From NCBI GenBank assembly GCA_036752905.1, contig DAIORT010000002.1:1-64000 (forward strand): 64,000 bases of DNA, given 5' to 3'. Shown piece after piece: positions 51,852 to 60,675 of the stretch (positions within the stretch are counted from its first letter, which is position 1; every line of letters starts with the position of its first letter). The position numbers and the translations under genes are program-made. The notes beneath the pieces are model-generated. The model saw nothing but the letters and a program-made list of their open reading frames with translations. It was not told where the DNA came from and searched no databases. The stretch is from UBA4877 sp002399345. GTDB lineage: Bacteria; Bacillota; Thermoanaerobacteria; Thermoanaerobacterales; UBA4877.

Positions 51852-52067
51852 ATGTGCCTTGCGATACCGGCAAGGGTGGAAAAGCTAAAGGGGCGTGATG
51901 CCCTTGTGGATTTCAGAGGAGTGAAAAAGACTGTATCCGTGGCTATGCTTCCCTGTAAAGTGGGAGATTATGTTATCGTACATGCAGGCTATGCCATAAG
52001 TAAGATGGACAAAAAGGATGCATTGGAAGACCTTGAGCTGTGGAGAGAGGTCATGGATCTCTCATGA
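51852..52067 (+). CDS. hypC: Hydrogenase maturation chaperone HypC
   Basis: 71 aa with the obligatory N-terminal MCLAIPARV, where Cys2 binds iron, and the VGDYVIVHAGYAI segment near 38. Works with HypD to assemble the Fe(CN)2CO unit. RBS AGGGGG; the stop overlaps hypD. Confidence 0.95.
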   Translation: MCLAIPARVEKLKGRDALVDFRGVKKTVSVAMLPCKVGDYVIVHAGYAISKMDKKDALEDLELWREVMDLS

Positions 52068-53143
52068 ACGGCAAAAGTAAACAAAATGTAGCTAAGCTGC
52101 GGAAAGCCATTGAAAATATAAACCCGGGATATGCAATAAACCTTATGGAAGTTTGCGGTACCCATACCATGACCATTGCCAGGAGCGGAATAAGGGATAT
52201 GCTGCCCCAAAACGTCAGGCTTTTATCCGGACCGGGCTGTCCGGTGTGCGTTACCTCAGCCGGGGACATAGATAAAGCAATAGAATACTCTAAGATACCC
52301 GGAGCCGTGCTTGCTACCTTCGGCGATATGATCAGGGTGCCGGGCAGCAGGTACAGTCTTTCCCAAGCGCGAGCGCGAGGGAGTGACGTCAGGGTGGTTT
52401 ATTCTGTCTATGAGGCATTAAAGATAGCAGAGTCCAATCCAGACCGCAGCGTGATATTTGAGAGCATTGGTTTCGAGACCACAGCTCCTTCTGTTGCCGA
52501 TGCAATAATAAGAGCGAAGGAAAACGGCATTGATAATTTCTATGTCCTCTGCCTGAACAAGACAGTGCCCCGGGTTTTGCGGGTTCTTTCATCCTCCGAT
52601 GAGGTAAGGATAAATGGGTTTATACTTCCCGGACATGTCAGCGCAATAATAGGAGTACGGCCGTACAGGTTTCTGGCTTCGGAGTATGGTATAAACGGCA
52701 TAATATCAGGTTTTGATACGGAAGATGTACTTCTTACTATTGCCGGCTTGCTAAAGCATATAAGGGATGGTGAGGCAGTTATAGAGAATCAATATTCCAG
52801 GGTGGTACGGGAGGATGGAAATACGGCCGCTTTGTCACTTTTGTATGGGGTGTTTGAGCCTTGTGATACGGCTTGGAGGGGTATCGGTACCATTCCTGGA
52901 TCCGGACTTAAGATTAAAGATGAGTACGGAAGCTATGATGCCGAAAAACGGTTTGGCATAAGTGTGACCGATACGCATGAGCCACGTGGATGCCGCTGCG
53001 GTGATGTACTTAGAGGTATTATAGATCCGCAGGATTGTCCGCTATTTGGGAAGTCATGTACTCCCGACCGGCCGGTAGGGCCATGCATGGTATCATCGGA
53101 AGGCAGTTGCGGTATATGGTACAGGGAGAGAAAAGCTCTATGA
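52064..53143 (+). CDS. hypD: Hydrogenase maturation protein HypD
   Basis: 359 aa from ATG 52064, which overlaps the hypC stop; the longer in-frame ATG 52040 lies in hypC. CGTHTM near residue 29, GPGCPVCVT near 55, FESIGFETTAPS near 135, GYDTE-type GFDTEDVL near 215 and the C-terminal Fe-S cysteines EPRGCRCGDVLRG plus CPLFGKSCTP. Fe-S protein forming the Fe(CN)2CO scaffold with HypC. Confidence 0.95.
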   Translation: MNGKSKQNVAKLRKAIENINPGYAINLMEVCGTHTMTIARSGIRDMLPQNVRLLSGPGCPVCVTSAGDIDKAIEYSKIPGAVLATFGDMIRVPGSRYSLSQARARGSDVRVVYSVYEALKIAESNPDRSVIFESIGFETTAPSVADAIIRAKENGIDNFYVLCLNKTVPRVLRVLSSSDEVRINGFILPGHVSAIIGVRPYRFLASEYGINGIISGFDTEDVLLTIAGLLKHIRDGEAVIENQYSRVVREDGNTAALSLLYGVFEPCDTAWRGIGTIPGSGLKIKDEYGSYDAEKRFGISVTDTHEPRGCRCGDVLRGIIDPQDCPLFGKSCTPDRPVGPCMVSSEGSCGIWYRERKAL

Positions 53144-55386
53144 GAAGATATATAAAGATACACGGTATTGTTCAAGGGGTGGGTTTCCGCCCTTTTGTTT
53201 ATAATGCGGCTTCAAGGTATAATATAAAGGGATATGTAATAAACACTGCCAATGGAGTGTTTATAGATGCGGAGTCGGACAAGCAGTCGATAAACGGTTT
53301 TATAAGCGAGATTAAGAATAACCCGCCCGAGCTTTCAGATATATCCAAGATAGAAATAGAGAAGAGGCCAGGCCTGGGCTATAAGGATTTTGAGATACGC
53401 ATGAGCAGGGACGAGGGTGGTTTTATACCGGTGTCGCCGGATATGGCCACATGCGACGACTGCCTGAAGGAGCTTTTCGATGAAAAGGACAGGCGGTACA
53501 GGTACCCTTTTATCAATTGTACCAACTGTGGTCCCAGGTATACCATCATAAAGGACATACCCTATGACCGGCCGCTCACCACGATGGGCAAGTTTAAGAT
53601 GTGCGATAGCTGTGAGCGGGAGTATAAAGACCCCTCCAACAGGAGATTTCATGCCCAGCCCGATGCCTGTGCCGACTGCGGACCGCAGCTTATTTGGGAA
53701 GGTGCAGGGATGCTGCAGGGCGAGCAGGCACTGCAGAAGTGTGAGGATTATATCAGGCGTGGAAAGATTGTAGCCATCAAGGGCCTTGGTGGGTTCCACC
53801 TAGCCTGTGATGCGAGGAATGAGCAGGCTGTGCTTGCTTTAAGGGAGCGTAAGAGAAGATATGGCAAACCCTTTGCCATCATGGTTAAAGATGCTGATGC
53901 CGCGGGCACTCTATCTGAAATAGACAGTGGAGAACGGGCACTTTTAAAATCGCGGCGTAGGCCGATTGTACTTCTCAAAGAAAAGCCGGGAGTGTTGGCC
54001 CACTCTGTATGCCCCGGCCTGGATAGTGTGGGGATTATGCTCCCATATACACCCCTTCATCACCTTCTTTTAAGGGATCTGGATATACCACTGGTGATGA
54101 CCAGCGGTAATGTTTCCGATGAACCCATTGCCAGTGATAACGAGGAAGCGGCGGAGCGGCTAAAAGGAATCGCTGATGGCTTTTTAATGCATAACAGGGA
54201 TATATATGCACGCATTGATGATTCGGTCTTTATGTATGAAGGCGGCGCAGTCCCTGTACGGAGGGCACGGGGCTATGCCCCCATGCCCATCATAGCCGAT
54301 AATTTCGCAGACTGCAGGCAGATATTGGCTGTAGGCGCTCAGGATAAGGTGACCGCATGCTTTTTAAAGGCAGGATATTTTTTTCTTACGCAGCATATAG
54401 GTGACCTGGATAACGCCATGGCCTATAAATATTTTAAGGATGTTATAGCAAGGTATGAGAAACTGTTTCGCATAGCGCCGGAAGTGGTGGCCTATGACAT
54501 GCACCCCGGCTACATAACAACCGATTATGCGGGCAGCATTGAAGGCAAGCTTCATGTGGCGGTGCAGCATCATCATGCCCATATCGCATCATGTATGGCG
54601 GAAAACGGGATAGAGGACAAGGTGATAGGCATTGCCTATGATGGTACGGGATATGGTGATGACGGCAGGATATGGGGAGCTGAGTTTTTATTGGCGGATC
54701 TTGAGGGCTATGAAAGGCTTGCACATTTAAGGTATGTACCCATGGCCGGCGGTTCGCTTGCCATCAAAAAGATTTATAGGATTGCGCTGTCTTATATGTT
54801 TACCTCGGGGGATATTTATAATGAATTTATAGATAAAATAAATTCTAAAGAGTATAAGGCCATAAAGTGGCAATGGGACAGGCGGATAAACTGCCCGGAG
54901 GTATCCAGCATGGGCAGGCTTTTTGATGCCGTATCCGCGCTGACAGGGCTTAGAGAGGAGGCTGGCTATGAAGGCCAGGCCGCCTCCGAGCTGGAGGCGA
55001 TAGCCACGCCGGGGTCTACTCATGAAAGCTATGATTTTGTTATATATGACGAGGAAGGCATGGATATCATTGACCCGTCTCCCATATTAAAAGAGGCTGT
55101 ACTGGATGTGAAAAACGGAATGGAGCTATGTATTGTATCCACTAAGTTTCATAATACGGTGATTAAATTCACTCTTGCCGAGACTGATGCGATAAGAAAG
55201 AAAACAGGTATAAACAAGGTCGCTTTAAGCGGCGGCGTGTTTCAAAACAGGTTTTTATTGAGAGGGATAAGACTTGGGCTGGAATCCCAAGGATTTGAGG
55301 TCTATACACATCACAAGGTACCGCCAAACGACGGGGGGTTATCCTTCGGCCAGGCCGCTATAGCTGCATTAAAGACGAGAAGGTAG
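53140..55386 (+). CDS. hypF: Carbamoyltransferase HypF
   Basis: 748 aa from ATG 53140, overlapping hypD at ATGA; the longer frame into hypD is rejected. Acylphosphatase domain (GIVQGVGFRPFVYN, residues 9-22), two zinc-finger pairs (CDDCLKELF ... CTNCGPR and CDSCEREY ... CADCGPQ, about 100-190), YrdC domain (about 200-375, KRRYGKPFAIM, VMTSGNVSDEPIA) and C-terminal Kae1-like carbamoyltransferase (HHHAHIASCMAENG near 475, YDGTGYGDDG near 498, ALSGGVFQNRFL near 695). Supplies cyanide ligands from carbamoyl phosphate. Three GGCCWGGCC palindromes (53366, 54973, 55348). Confidence 0.96.
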   Translation: MRRYIKIHGIVQGVGFRPFVYNAASRYNIKGYVINTANGVFIDAESDKQSINGFISEIKNNPPELSDISKIEIEKRPGLGYKDFEIRMSRDEGGFIPVSPDMATCDDCLKELFDEKDRRYRYPFINCTNCGPRYTIIKDIPYDRPLTTMGKFKMCDSCEREYKDPSNRRFHAQPDACADCGPQLIWEGAGMLQGEQALQKCEDYIRRGKIVAIKGLGGFHLACDARNEQAVLALRERKRRYGKPFAIMVKDADAAGTLSEIDSGERALLKSRRRPIVLLKEKPGVLAHSVCPGLDSVGIMLPYTPLHHLLLRDLDIPLVMTSGNVSDEPIASDNEEAAERLKGIADGFLMHNRDIYARIDDSVFMYEGGAVPVRRARGYAPMPIIADNFADCRQILAVGAQDKVTACFLKAGYFFLTQHIGDLDNAMAYKYFKDVIARYEKLFRIAPEVVAYDMHPGYITTDYAGSIEGKLHVAVQHHHAHIASCMAENGIEDKVIGIAYDGTGYGDDGRIWGAEFLLADLEGYERLAHLRYVPMAGGSLAIKKIYRIALSYMFTSGDIYNEFIDKINSKEYKAIKWQWDRRINCPEVSSMGRLFDAVSALTGLREEAGYEGQAASELEAIATPGSTHESYDFVIYDEEGMDIIDPSPILKEAVLDVKNGMELCIVSTKFHNTVIKFTLAETDAIRKKTGINKVALSGGVFQNRFLLRGIRLGLESQGFEVYTHHKVPPNDGGLSFGQAAIAALKTRR

Positions 55387-55395
55387 GTGGAAATC

Positions 55396-56388
55396 ATGGG
55401 TGTTGTTGAATTAAAACACGGTGGAGGCGGCAGGGCCACCTCCCAGCTTATAGATATATTTGCAAAGTATTTTGATAACGATATACTGAGCGGAATGGAG
55501 GATTCTGCACTGCTGCATATGGAAGGTGATATGGCATTTACAACGGATTCCTTTGTTATAGAGCCCTATTATTTCCCGGGAGGTGACATCGGCAGGCTTT
55601 CAGTGTGCGGGACTGTAAATGACCTTGTTTGCCGCGGGGCCCGTCCGCTCTATCTTTCCTCTGCCCTTGTTATAGAGGAGGGCTTTGATATCGCAGACCT
55701 TGAAAGAATTGCGCAGTCGATGGCGAAGGCAGCCGGACAGGCGGGCGCGCATATAGTCACCGGTGATACCAAGGTGGTCGGTAAAGGACACGCGGATGGT
55801 GTATATATTAACACGGCTGGCATTGGGAAAATTGTGATACCCGGCATATCCGCGCACAATGCCGTACCAGGAGACAAGGTTATGGTAACCGGCAGCATAG
55901 GAGACCACAGCATAGCGACGCTTTCCGCCCGGGAGGGAATGGACTTCACAGCTGACGTTGAAAGCGACTGTGCTCCTTTAAGCTGTTTTATAGATGACCT
56001 TATGCCTTTTACAGGAAAGGTGCACACAATAAGGGATGCAACCAGGGGCGGTCTGGCCGCTGTTCTAAACGAGATAGCACGTGCAAGCGGTGTAAGCATA
56101 AAGATATATGAAGATAAAATACCTGTAAAGCAGGAGGTTAAGAGTATATGCGACGTCTTGGGTTTTGATATACTAACCCTTGCCAACGAGGGTAAACTGG
56201 TCATCTTTGCTCCTGCTGACAGTGCGGATGATATACTCTCTGCTATAAGAGAGGAACCCCTTGGCTGTGATGCCGCAATAATAGGCGAGGTTGCTGAAGG
56301 CCAGGCCATTGTAACGATGGAAACAACATATGCAACAGACAGGATCATAGACCTTCCCTACGGGGAACTCCTGCCGAGAATCTGTTAA
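55396..56388 (+). CDS. hypE: Hydrogenase expression/formation protein HypE
   Basis: 330 aa from ATG 55396; an in-frame GTG at 55387 overlaps the RBS AGGTAGGTGG. N-terminal HGGGGRAT, DSFVIEPYYFPGGDIG near 46, GDTKVVGKGHADG near 120 and the essential C-terminal PRIC, whose Cys is thiocarbamoylated then dehydrated to thiocyanate. ATP-dependent. Ends the maturation set; a terminator follows. GGCCWGGCC at 56299. Confidence 0.95.
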   Translation: MGVVELKHGGGGRATSQLIDIFAKYFDNDILSGMEDSALLHMEGDMAFTTDSFVIEPYYFPGGDIGRLSVCGTVNDLVCRGARPLYLSSALVIEEGFDIADLERIAQSMAKAAGQAGAHIVTGDTKVVGKGHADGVYINTAGIGKIVIPGISAHNAVPGDKVMVTGSIGDHSIATLSAREGMDFTADVESDCAPLSCFIDDLMPFTGKVHTIRDATRGGLAAVLNEIARASGVSIKIYEDKIPVKQEVKSICDVLGFDILTLANEGKLVIFAPADSADDILSAIREEPLGCDAAIIGEVAEGQAIVTMETTYATDRIIDLPYGELLPRIC

Positions 56389-56390
56389 TA

Positions 56391-56430
56391 GATTATAGAT
56401 TATAGATTATAGATGATAGATTATAGAGGT
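56391..56430. repeat. Short tandem repeat of TAGATTA
   Basis: After the hypE stop, ATAGATT units of seven bases repeat about five times, one interrupted by TGATAGA. A simple-sequence tract likely to vary by slippage; no function evident. Confidence 0.75.
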
Positions 56431-56431
56431 T

Positions 56432-56462
56432 AGATGCTTCCGGTTTCGGAAGCATCTTTTGT
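56432..56462 (+). terminator. Rho-independent terminator of the ech-hyp operon
   Basis: Ten-base-pair stem AGATGCTTCC / GGAAGCATCT around GGTTTC followed by TTTTG. Confidence 0.85.
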
Positions 56463-56525
56463 TTATTGGATAAATACAAATAGAAAGGAGTAAGGAAATA
56501 AAAACATGATTTGGCGGTGACTTGA

Positions 56526-57575
56526 TTGAAGAAGGAGTTATCCACGTTCAGTATAGCTGCAACATACATAGGCACGGTGGTTGGAGCGGGTTTCGCATCC
56601 GGCCAGGAGGTTATGCAGTACTTTGGATACCATGGCGTGAGAGGTTTCCGCGGTCTTATTGTTGCCACGTTGATTTTTATAGTTTTCGGCTATATGATGA
56701 TGGCCCTAGGTCAAAAGCTCTCCTCAGATTCTCATTATGAGGTTGTGATGTATGCGGCCGGCCCGTATTTCGGAAGGATCGCAGACTGGATCATAACCAT
56801 ATTTTTGTTTGTTTCTCTGACAGCAATGTTTGCCGGGACAGGTGCCATATTTGAACAGCAATTCGGCCTGCCGGCCATTTATGGCAATGTTTTCATGGCC
56901 ATTATAACCCTGGTTACGGTGCTCACCGGCATATCGGGTATAATTAATGCTATAAGCGCCATAGCGCCCATACTTATGCTGGGGGTGTTTACCATAGGCG
57001 GCATCACATTCCTTACTCATCCTGCAAGTTTATTGACACGCAGCATAGAAGGAGGCATGCAGCCTATTATATCCAACCCCTGGTTTTCTGGATTTATTTA
57101 TGCTTCATATAACCTTGTTACGGCGGTCGCCATTTTAGGCCCGCTGGGAAAAGAAGTAAACGGGAGAAGAAAGCTTAAGAGCGGCGCTTTTTGGGGTGGC
57201 GCGGGGCTGGGTGTAGCCGCCATGATAATACAGATGACGCTGCTAATGAATATGCCGGAGGCTGCGGGCTATGAGGTACCCCTGCTCTATGTGGCAGGAA
57301 GTATATCACCCGTCTTCACCATCATATACAGTGCAATCCTTGTAGGAGAGGTATATTCTACAGCCATTGGCGATTTATATGGTTTTGCCGCTAGGTTTGC
57401 CGATACAAAAAGCCGCACATACAAAATCTATCTCTTTGTGAGTACCATCGCCGCTGTCATATGCAGCCGGCTGGGTTTTGCCAACATGGTGAGGTATCTG
57501 TATTCGGCGGAGGGTATTGCGGGAATTATATTATTGATAGGGATGAGCGTTACAGCTCTTTCCGGCAGGCTTTAA
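56526..57575 (+). CDS. YkvI-like membrane transporter (LeuT-fold, unknown substrate)
   Basis: 349 aa, TTG start (GGTGA upstream). About ten helices; the first has YIGTVVGAGFASGQEVMQYFGYHG, with an unwound-helix GxGxASGQE motif typical of the YkvI family related to APC/LeuT-fold carriers. No substrate is established for YkvI. Its 3' end overlaps the minus-strand activator gene by four bases, so the two converge without a gap. Confidence 0.8.
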   Translation: MKKELSTFSIAATYIGTVVGAGFASGQEVMQYFGYHGVRGFRGLIVATLIFIVFGYMMMALGQKLSSDSHYEVVMYAAGPYFGRIADWIITIFLFVSLTAMFAGTGAIFEQQFGLPAIYGNVFMAIITLVTVLTGISGIINAISAIAPILMLGVFTIGGITFLTHPASLLTRSIEGGMQPIISNPWFSGFIYASYNLVTAVAILGPLGKEVNGRRKLKSGAFWGGAGLGVAAMIIQMTLLMNMPEAAGYEVPLLYVAGSISPVFTIIYSAILVGEVYSTAIGDLYGFAARFADTKSRTYKIYLFVSTIAAVICSRLGFANMVRYLYSAEGIAGIILLIGMSVTALSGRL

Positions 57576-58345
57576 GCTTTTTGAGAAGTGCGCTCATATG
57601 CTATAATCGCTGCACCTATGGCTCCCATATATTGAGAGTCTTTAAGCGGTGTAATGTCGGTGTGCAGTAGTTTCTCCAATTCTCCACGCAACGAGGAGGA
57701 GAAACCCAGGCCGCCGGAAAGGCCGACCTTTCGTCTTATACCAACCCTTGTTATCATAGGGTTGATTTTTTCGGCCACGGATAAAAAAAGTCCTGCCGCT
57801 ATGTCCTCCCGGGAGGTGCCCTTGGATATCAGGTTTACTACCTCCGATTCTGCGAATACTGTACATGTGCTGGAGAAGTGTACGGCCTGGCCGCCTTGTG
57901 CTAACCTGTCCAGGTCGTTTGCTTCACAATCCAGTATCCCGGCCATCACCTCGATAAATCTGCCCGTACCTGCCGCACACCTGTCATTCATTACAAAATC
58001 CTTCACGTTTCCCGCTTCATCTATTGATATTACCTTGCTGTCCTGGCCGCCTATATCGATAACGGTGCGTACTCTGCCATCCATAAAATTAGCGCCCCGG
58101 GCATGGCAAGTAATCTCCGTTACAGCTTTATCAAAACCTCCCAGGTTTCGGCCGTATCCGGTGGCAACTATGGGTCCCGAATCACAGTCTTTAATGTTAA
58201 GCTTTTTCATTAATAGGTTCATACATTTAGCTGAAGTCTCCTTGGGATTCCAGCCGGACTTTATGCATTTAAGGCCCCGCACCTGCCCGTCAAATGCCGC
58301 TGCCTTGGTATATGAGGAGCCTATATCTATGCCTATTCCTAACAT
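57572..58345 (-). CDS. Acyl-CoA dehydratase activase-type ATPase (HgdC/BadF family), reductase of the double-cubane protein
   Basis: 257 aa. ASKHA fold with GIDIGSSYTKAAAF at residues 5-18, DIGGQDSKVIS near 97-107, cluster ligands in NDRCAAGTGRF near 120-130 and STCTVFAESEVV near 158-169, where the two Cys bridge a homodimer [4Fe-4S]. ATP-driven electron injector for the partner encoded at 58347. GGCCWGGCC at 57884. One base separates it from the partner gene. Confidence 0.92.
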   Translation of the reverse strand: MLGIGIDIGSSYTKAAAFDGQVRGLKCIKSGWNPKETSAKCMNLLMKKLNIKDCDSGPIVATGYGRNLGGFDKAVTEITCHARGANFMDGRVRTVIDIGGQDSKVISIDEAGNVKDFVMNDRCAAGTGRFIEVMAGILDCEANDLDRLAQGGQAVHFSSTCTVFAESEVVNLISKGTSREDIAAGLFLSVAEKINPMITRVGIRRKVGLSGGLGFSSSLRGELEKLLHTDITPLKDSQYMGAIGAAIIAYERTSQKA

Positions 58346-58346
58346 A

Positions 58347-59615
58347 TTAAAGCATCTCTAAGAAAGCCTCGACCCTGGTTTGTAACTGTCCGGAGTCTTC
58401 GTCACTGTAGTCTGTCTCCAAATGAAGCAGGGGTATTCCGGCTTCCTTTAAAGCTTTTTCCACTCTGGCATATTCTATGGAATAACTTGTACAGAAGGTC
58501 AAGTCCTCATATATAACCCCATCGGCATTGTATTCCTTAAATAATCTGATTATATCATCCGTCCGCTTGTCATTAGGCGTAAAACAGGCGCAGTTTACAT
58601 CCATGCCATCATGGGCTATGGAATCCATGAGCTGGTCCATGCTGGAGCCATCTTTAGGTTGTTCTCCGCGGTCAAAATATCTTGTGCCGGTGCATGTTTC
58701 TTCACATACTATGCTTGCACCGCTCTTTTCTATGATATCATGCAGTTTCCAGTTTGGCAGAGCCTGAGGAGTACCACTAAGGAGTATTCTCTTGGTATCC
58801 TTTTTAAACGGCGAAACGTCATTTTTAACTCTGTCATCCAGTTCATCGCAGAGCTCATTTAGTTTTTCCGTAAACCTTACTGGATCGTCAAAGAATGAAA
58901 GCTGTGTTACCAGCAGCGCATCCCTGCCGGACACGGGAGCCGGATTATGTTTCCTTAGGTTATAAAATCTCTTAAGAGCATCTTTTTTGTTGCGAATGAT
59001 TTTCATACTCTCAAGAAGTTTCTCCGTGGTGATCTTGTTTCCCGTTACCTCTTCAACTTTATCTTTGAATCGCTCTATTTCACTTTTCCACTCATCGATG
59101 TCGCCATCTTTCTTCATCTGTGGTAGCTCCATTACATAAACAGGCATCCGCTCGCCCAGCAGTTCCCACGCTTTCTTCTTTCCGTCGCATGTGGTTTCAC
59201 CCACTACCAGGTCAGTGCTTTCAAAATAAGGGCATGTCCTGCCTACCTTTGCACCCATAAAGGCTTTTATAAGCGGGCAGGTATTTCTCGGCAGAACCGT
59301 TTCCCCGTCCGGTACCCAGAATTGTGAACCGGCGCACAGTCCTATGGCATATCCGTCTGCGGCAAGTATTATTTCCTCCGGTACGAATACGCAGAATGTG
59401 GCAATCGCTTTTCTGCCGTTTTTCCTTCCCTCATTTATCTCTTTTACCCTCTGGCCGTGTATATCCCCAGCCAGGCCATAAAAATAGTCCATTTTTTTAG
59501 GAGTTTTCTCCTGTGTCAAAAATACATCTTTAAACATAGTAGGAAGAGCCGTCATAAGCTGGTCATGTTTTTCCATATCCACACCAAGATCTTCCCAAAG
59601 CTTGCGTGTTTCCAT
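58347..59615 (-). CDS. Double-cubane-cluster anaerobic reductase (2-hydroxyacyl-CoA dehydratase D-component family)
   Basis: 422 aa. Belongs to the HgdB/FldB-related family, but as a single polypeptide with its own activase it matches the double-cubane cluster protein type (E. coli YjiM/YjiL pair). Cysteines at VLPRNTCPLIKAFMG near 113, GRTCPYFE near 125, GETTCDGKKK near 140, CEETCTGTRYFDRG near 291, NCACFTPN near 325 and CTSYS near 353 are suitable for two bridged [4Fe-4S] clusters. Low-potential reductase fed by the ATPase gene downstream. Physiological substrate unknown. RBS AAAGGGGG. Confidence 0.87.
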   Translation of the reverse strand: METRKLWEDLGVDMEKHDQLMTALPTMFKDVFLTQEKTPKKMDYFYGLAGDIHGQRVKEINEGRKNGRKAIATFCVFVPEEIILAADGYAIGLCAGSQFWVPDGETVLPRNTCPLIKAFMGAKVGRTCPYFESTDLVVGETTCDGKKKAWELLGERMPVYVMELPQMKKDGDIDEWKSEIERFKDKVEEVTGNKITTEKLLESMKIIRNKKDALKRFYNLRKHNPAPVSGRDALLVTQLSFFDDPVRFTEKLNELCDELDDRVKNDVSPFKKDTKRILLSGTPQALPNWKLHDIIEKSGASIVCEETCTGTRYFDRGEQPKDGSSMDQLMDSIAHDGMDVNCACFTPNDKRTDDIIRLFKEYNADGVIYEDLTFCTSYSIEYARVEKALKEAGIPLLHLETDYSDEDSGQLQTRVEAFLEML

Positions 59616-59638
59616 TAAAATAACCCCCTTTGAAATAA

Positions 59639-59657
59639 GTACACAGTATCAGTGTAC
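59639..59657. promoter_or_regulatory. Inverted repeat in the divergent region, candidate LysR operator
   Basis: GTACAC-AGTATCA-GTGTAC, six-base arms with a seven-base spacer, between the reductase gene and the divergent LysR gene. Geometry resembles T-N11-A boxes recognised by LysR-type regulators. Confidence 0.5.
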
Positions 59658-59764
59658 AGCACCTAAAATGTATGGACAAATACAAAATATATATAAATAT
59701 AATATAATTTATAGATAAAAACTATGATATAATTAAGATAGTATATTTGAAGGGGTTGGCACAA

Positions 59765-60658
59765 ATGGACATCAAACAATTAGAGGCATTTTCGGCCACA
59801 GCGAGGTTCAAGAGTTTTTCCAAGGCAGCAGATTTTTTGTATCTGTCGCAGCCCACTGTAAGCGCTCATATACACAATCTGGAAAAAGAGCTGGGCGGAC
59901 CGCTGATAAACAGAAGGTCGCAGCAATTTAAACTTACAGACCTGGGTGAATCGATTCTGCAAAAGGCAATATATCTATTGCAGACAAGGGATGAGATATA
60001 TGAAGTCTCTCGGGCGCGGTCCCAAAGCAGCTCACTCGGTATTATAATAGCCGCCAGTACCATACCGGCAGAGTACCTGCTTCCTGATGTGATATCGGAA
60101 TTCATGTGCAGTGATTTGACAGTGCATTTTAAGGTGCTGGAGAAAAACAGTGAGGATGCCATTGAAATGGTCAGGCACGATTTGTGTGATATAGGTGTGG
60201 TAGGGACATTCATTAATTTTTATGATTTGACTTATAAAAAATTGCTTGATGATGAATTGTTTTTTGTTACCTCATTTGCTTCAGATATCGATCCTGTTGT
60301 TTCCATTAATGACCTAATGGATATCCCTTTTGTTTTAAGAGAGGAGAGATCGGGCACATATATGGCCCTCAAGGACGCACTAAAAGATGCCGGCAGCAAT
60401 ATCTCGCATCTTAATAATATCATGGTTATGGGAAGCAACGAGGGTATCAAAAGTATTATAGAAAAAAACAGGTATATGGCCTGTCTGTCCGGCTTTTGTG
60501 TGAAGCGGGAACTGAAAGAAGGGTCACTTAAAAAAATTGTTGTTAAAAATGTTAATCCACATCGAAGTTTTTATTTGACATATTTAAAGAATAAGATATT
60601 TACGCCTGCGCAAAGTAGGTTTATAGATAGTATAACTGATATGGGCAGGGCCCGGTAA
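59765..60658 (+). CDS. LysR family transcriptional regulator (resembles the selenium-metabolism-associated subgroup)
   Basis: 297 aa from ATG 59765. HTH at residues 3-60 (DIKQLEAFSATARFKSFSKAADFLYLSQPTVSAHIHNLEKELGG) and a periplasmic-binding-like effector domain from about 90. By memory its N-terminal sequence resembles the selenium-metabolism-associated LysR subgroup, an assignment I could not verify. Divergent from the double-cubane reductase gene, so it probably controls that unit. Confidence 0.85.
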   Translation: MDIKQLEAFSATARFKSFSKAADFLYLSQPTVSAHIHNLEKELGGPLINRRSQQFKLTDLGESILQKAIYLLQTRDEIYEVSRARSQSSSLGIIIAASTIPAEYLLPDVISEFMCSDLTVHFKVLEKNSEDAIEMVRHDLCDIGVVGTFINFYDLTYKKLLDDELFFVTSFASDIDPVVSINDLMDIPFVLREERSGTYMALKDALKDAGSNISHLNNIMVMGSNEGIKSIIEKNRYMACLSGFCVKRELKEGSLKKIVVKNVNPHRSFYLTYLKNKIFTPAQSRFIDSITDMGRAR

Positions 60659-60675
60659 CCGGGTAAAACGGCTGG

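Noticed and set aside
56391..56430. CRISPR-like repeats
   Set aside because: Units are seven bases with no spacers and no cas genes nearby.
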